A DNA stretch of 8,773 nt from JAWWPG01 sp033850885 (lineage in GTDB: Bacteria; Actinomycetota; Actinomycetes; Propionibacteriales; Nocardioidaceae): the NCBI GenBank assembly GCA_033850885.1, contig JAWWPG010000069.1:1-8773 (forward strand). Reading direction: 5' to 3'. A program made the translations under genes and the position numbers. The notes beneath the pieces were generated by a model, which was not told the origin of the DNA, made no database searches, and saw nothing but the letters and a program-made list of their open reading frames with translations. How positions within the stretch are numbered: position 1 is the stretch's first letter; each line of letters starts with the position of its first letter. Below, piece by piece: positions 6,324 through 8,773 of the stretch.

Positions 6324-6420
6324 GGTGCGCACCTTGTCGGCTTCACGGATCAGCGTTGGCGGCGTTGGCGGCGGACGGCGCTCGAGCATGAAGTCTTCCA
6401 CGACGCCGCGGGGCGGCCCC

Positions 6421-6434
6421 CAGTACGGGTACTG
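6421..6434. promoter_or_regulatory. Perfect 6+6 palindrome, possible operator
   Basis: CAGTAC and GTACTG are separated by GG. After one mismatch the symmetry continues with CCC and GGG. It lies about 110 bases upstream of the minus-strand small conserved gene and directly at the start of the small broken plus-strand frame. It could bind a dimeric regulator, but only one copy is visible, so this is tentative. Confidence 0.3.
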
Positions 6435-6549
6435 TGGGCGATGAGCTCGGCCGCACCTACCGAGTCGAGCTCTTCCGCAGGGGATCCGCGACCGTCGGGA
6501 GGCGGTCATCGACAGCACGGCCTTTTCTTACTTCGTGGGTAGCGATTGA
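6434..6549 (+). pseudogene. Possible small reading frame broken at a G run
   Basis: From GTG 6434 the frame VGDELGRTYRVELFRR has strongly G/C-rich third positions. The frame then loses that bias. From about 6484 a different frame takes it up, encoding IRDRREAVIDSTAFSYFVGS and one final Asp before TGA at 6547-6549. Adding one G to the GGGG run at 6480-6483 would join the two into one 38-residue protein. This may be a real frameshift, a base-calling error in a homopolymer, or chance. I do not recognise the product. The alternative ATG at 6441, five bases after TACTGT, opens a third frame of 33 codons that includes a rare TTA codon and looks less coding-like. Confidence 0.25.
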
Positions 6550-6596
6550 AACCGTCGTCCCCAACGATCGGCTCAGCTGAAAGGATCCTCGACTCG

Positions 6597-7478
6597 ATGA
6601 TGACCGTCCGGCATCGCTCGCGCGGCCGATCGATCGCCCCCGAAGACTCAAGCGACACCAACCAGGCGAACAGGCTCCTCATCGGCCGCATGAACTGGCC
6701 GCGCATCTTCTCTTGGTCACTGTCTGAGCACCCGGTCAGCGTTCCGCAGATCACCGCCTACTTCTGGATCTTAAAGTGGCTTTCAACGGCAATGGGCGAG
6801 TCGACATCTGACTTCCTCGTGCATGCCATGTCTCCGGTGATCGCTGTTGTGCTTGGTTTTCTGGCCTTCGTGGGGGCGTTGGCCCTTCAGTTCTCGAAAC
6901 GGCGCTACCTGCCCTGGGTCTACTGGCTTGCGGTCGTCATGGTTGGCGTGTTCGGCACGATGGCCGCCGATGTGCTGCACGTCGGCTTCGGCGTGCCCTA
7001 TGCCGTGTCCAGTGCGTTGTACGGTCTGACGCTAGCGGCCGTCTTCTTCACCTGGAAGAAGACGGAGAACACCCTCTCGATACACAGCATCAACACGCCG
7101 CGCCGTGAAGCGTTCTACTGGGCCGCGGTGGTTTCGACGTTTGCTCTCGGGACCGCAGCCGGCGACATGCTGGCGACCACGCTCCGGCTCGGCTACTTCT
7201 TCTCGGCCTTGTTCTTCGCGGCCGTGATCCTGGTACCCGCCATCGGATACTGGCGGTTCAGCTGGAATCCCGTCTTCGCCTTCTGGTTCGCGTACGTCGT
7301 CACCCGGCCGCTCGGCGCGACGGTTGCTGACTGGTTCGGCAAACCAACAAGCGCCGGCGGACTGGGTGTCGGAAACGGCAAGGTGAGCATCACCCTCAGC
7401 CTCGCGATCATCGCGCTCGTCGGATATCTCACGGTCATCCGCAGAAGGGAGCGGGCCGACGCCAGAGTGGCTCGGTGA
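6597..7478 (+). CDS. DUF347 repeat integral membrane protein (COG4705-like)
   Basis: A 293-residue membrane protein from ATG 6597, with about eight hydrophobic segments. Four copies of the DUF347 signature GxxxxD are visible: GESTSD (67-72), GTMAAD (120-125), GTAAGD (185-190) and GATVAD (240-245), each beside a membrane segment. The first repeat is preceded by the typical VPQITAYFWILKWLSTAMGE. A pseudo-symmetric bundle with polar Asp residues inside the membrane suggests transport, but substrate and function are not known to me. AAAGGA lies 11 bases before ATG 6597; an in-frame ATG at 6690 would give 262 residues, nearer the usual short N-terminus, but has no ribosome binding site. The frame also opens upstream at TTG 6546. 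Third-position G/C is already high from 6597. It is followed after 111 bases by the hydrolase gene. Confidence 0.85.
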   Translation: MMTVRHRSRGRSIAPEDSSDTNQANRLLIGRMNWPRIFSWSLSEHPVSVPQITAYFWILKWLSTAMGESTSDFLVHAMSPVIAVVLGFLAFVGALALQFSKRRYLPWVYWLAVVMVGVFGTMAADVLHVGFGVPYAVSSALYGLTLAAVFFTWKKTENTLSIHSINTPRREAFYWAAVVSTFALGTAAGDMLATTLRLGYFFSALFFAAVILVPAIGYWRFSWNPVFAFWFAYVVTRPLGATVADWFGKPTSAGGLGVGNGKVSITLSLAIIALVGYLTVIRRRERADARVAR

Positions 7479-7544
7479 CGTCGGGTAACGGCGCGAGACC
7501 GTCACGGCCCACGCGGGGGACGGCATTCTCGTGGATCATGGGAG

Positions 7545-7568
7545 GGGAGCGCCGCACCGGGCGTTCCC
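7545..7568 (+). terminator. Hairpin between the DUF347 and hydrolase genes
   Basis: GGGAGCGCC (7545-7553) and GGCGTTCCC (7560-7568) form a 9-bp stem, with one G-U pair in RNA, around a six-base loop. There is no T run after it. It lies about 66 bases after the DUF347 stop and ends 13 bases before the AAAGGAAGG preceding the hydrolase start. It could end transcription of the upstream gene, or be a leader hairpin influencing translation of the hydrolase. Confidence 0.45.
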
Positions 7569-7589
7569 GCTGCGCACCTGAAAGGAAGG

Positions 7590-8174
7590 ATGAGCACACG
7601 GATGGCTGAAGTGTTGTTGTTCCACCATATTCAGGGACTCACGCAAGGGGTGTCAGCCTTCGCTGACGAGCTCCGTCGCGACGGGCACACCGTGCACACG
7701 CCCGATCTGTTCGATGGCCGTACCTTCGACTCCATCGAGGAGGGGGCGGGCTACGCGGGACAGATCGGGTTCGGTGAGATCACGAACCGGGCCATCCGGT
7801 ACGCCAAGGAGCTCCCCGCCGAGCTGGTCTACGCCGGCTTCTCGATGGGGGTGGGGCCGGCGCAGGAACTGGCCCAGACCAGAGCAGGAGCCCGCGGCGC
7901 GCTGTTGTTCTACTCCTGCTTTCCCCTTGCGGAGTTCGGGGCGTGGCCGGCAGGTGTGCCAGTCCAGATCCACGGCATGGATGAAGACCCGTTCTTCGCG
8001 GGAGAGGGAGACATCGACGCCGCCCGCACGCTCGCCAGCGAGGTGGAGGGTGCGGAGCTGTTCGTGTATCCCGGAGACCAGCACCTCTTCGCCGACAGCT
8101 CACTGGCGTCGTACGACGCTGAGGCGGCGGCGCTGATGAAGCAGCGCGTGCGAGATTTCCTGAGCACTCTCTGA
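7590..8174 (+). CDS. Dienelactone hydrolase family protein (alpha/beta hydrolase)
   Basis: A 194-residue cytoplasmic enzyme. It begins, after four residues, MAEVLLFHHIQGLTQGV, followed by HTVHTPDLFDGRTF (33-46). The nucleophile elbow is GFSMG with S85. The acid is probably D133 in HGMDEDPFF, and the base is H165 in PGDQHLF; all three catalytic positions are present. Family members cleave esters or lactones, and classical dienelactone hydrolase uses Cys where this one has Ser. The native substrate is unknown. Two starts are possible: ATG 7590, directly after AAAGGAAGG, and ATG 7602, which gives the MAEVLLFHH start I recall for relatives and lies about 11 bases after the purine run. No cofactor or membrane segment is seen. 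It stands alone, with a hairpin upstream. Confidence 0.88.
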   Translation: MSTRMAEVLLFHHIQGLTQGVSAFADELRRDGHTVHTPDLFDGRTFDSIEEGAGYAGQIGFGEITNRAIRYAKELPAELVYAGFSMGVGPAQELAQTRAGARGALLFYSCFPLAEFGAWPAGVPVQIHGMDEDPFFAGEGDIDAARTLASEVEGAELFVYPGDQHLFADSSLASYDAEAAALMKQRVRDFLSTL

Positions 8175-8388
8175 GTCTTGGCCGGTTCGGCATTTCCGAC
8201 CACGACGGGTCGACATCCCCTCCGACGGCAGTGCTTTCCGGGCATCATCCGGGCGGTGAGCGAAGCCTTGGATACCCTCGGCCGGGCCATTGACACGGTC
8301 AGGCGGCGGAGAGAGAGTGTCTGCAGCCGAGCACCTTCTCAGGGCTGCGCACCAGTCCGGGGTGTCGGCGTGACCGATGGAGGATTCG
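8175..8388. other. Intergenic region upstream of the right-edge secreted protein
   Basis: This gap of 214 bases lies between two plus-strand genes. TTGACA at 8290-8295 is a perfect -35 hexamer, but no convincing -10 follows at 16-19 bases. A frame running through the gap has coding-like codons only for a short stretch. No strong hairpin with a T run follows the hydrolase stop. Confidence 0.4.
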
Positions 8389-8773
8389 GTGAATCGAGCA
8401 ATTCATTTGAGACGCGGTGTGGGCGGTGCCCTGACCGCGGGAGCAGCCGGTCTGCTCGCTGTCGCGACGTTGACGGCGGCAGGAGCCTCGGCGGGTGCGG
8501 CCACCCACCACTCGTCGTCGGCACGGGCGGCGTGCCCGTCGCAGGTCCGCGCTCCGGCCCGCGTCGGCCACATCAGTGGCGTGCTGCCGCCGGCGGTATC
8601 CAAGGCCGGCTGTAAGGTCCACCACGCCAACGACCCGGCGAACGGTACTCCGCCGCTGCGTTTCCACGGCGGCAAGGTGATGGGCACGAAGCGGACCGGG
8701 CCGGTGGTGGTCACGCCGATCTTCTGGAACCCGGCTGGGCACCCGATGGCCGCGGCCTACAAGAAGATCATCA
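8389..8773 (+). CDS. Secreted protein with signal peptide, N-terminal part (cut by window edge)
   Basis: The first 128 codons of a gene that runs off the right edge. It starts at GTG 8389, four bases after GGAGGA (8379-8384). Residues 1-36 are a signal peptide: MNRAIHLRRG, a hydrophobic core and a cleavage-type ASAGA. The mature part begins with a Ser/Ala/His-rich stretch and has two cysteines (C49, C75) that could pair. Residues 87-128 (TPPLRFHGGKVMGT, then GPVVVTPIFWNPAGHPM) resemble the opening of actinobacterial secreted proteins distantly like the plant EXORDIUM/Phi-1 family. That match is from memory and covers little sequence. The catalytic or binding part, if any, lies outside the window. 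The frame is clear from G/C-rich third positions over its whole length. Confidence 0.85.
   Translation, partial: MNRAIHLRRGVGGALTAGAAGLLAVATLTAAGASAGAATHHSSSARAACPSQVRAPARVGHISGVLPPAVSKAGCKVHHANDPANGTPPLRFHGGKVMGTKRTGPVVVTPIFWNPAGHPMAAAYKKII

Noticed and set aside
8290..8320. Promoter built on TTGACA at 8290-8295
   Set aside because: The hexamer is perfect, but no TAnnnT-type -10 lies at 16-19 bases; the best available is GAGAGT, so it is not listed as a promoter.
8178..8615. Plus-strand frame of 145 codons between the hydrolase and the right edge
   Set aside because: It overlaps the secreted-protein gene in another frame. Only a short part (SEALDTLGRAIDTV) looks coding-like, and the rest is Arg/Cys/Ser-rich.

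Overview
This 8.8 kb window is high-GC DNA from an actinomycete. The coding frames have strongly G/C-biased third positions. Two neighbouring minus-strand genes resemble the mycobacterial Rv2699c and Rv2700 (Cei) proteins. Several genes seem to start directly behind an actinobacterial -10 box (TAnnnT, then about six bases, then the start codon). The genus cannot be fixed from the sequence alone. No phage, plasmid, CRISPR array, rRNA or tRNA was seen.

Layout, left to right. The left edge (1-121) is one end of an IS481-type insertion sequence: the first 17 codons of its transposase and a doubled terminal motif. It is followed on the minus strand by a Nudix-like protein whose catalytic box is degraded (171-629). 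Next is a 224-base gap with a strong hairpin terminator, then a secreted phosphoesterase carrying two C-terminal fibronectin type III domains (854-2440, minus). An AT-richer divergent intergenic region separates it from an alanine-rich, probably long-helical protein of unknown function (2736-3746, plus). A CPA-type cation/proton antiporter with a C-terminal RCK_C (TrkA_C) domain follows (3853-5349, plus).

Convergent with the antiporter are two minus-strand genes. One is a small conserved cytoplasmic protein that looks leaderless (5967-6311). The other is a membrane-anchored LytR_C-domain protein downstream of it (5360-5920). On the other side lie a possibly broken small reading frame (6434-6549), a four-repeat DUF347 membrane protein (6597-7478, plus), a dienelactone-hydrolase-family enzyme (7590-8174, plus) and, running off the right edge, a secreted protein with a signal peptide (8389 onward, plus).

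How the genes work together: much of the content concerns the cell surface or membrane (secreted phosphoesterase, antiporter, LytR_C protein, DUF347 protein, exported right-edge protein). The genes are mostly separate transcription units with 100-300 base gaps, so no operon-like new system is evident. The least explained items are the alanine-rich helical protein beside the antiporter, the Nudix-like protein lacking metal-binding glutamates, and the small frame interrupted at a G run. I do not see convincing evidence for a previously undescribed multi-gene system.
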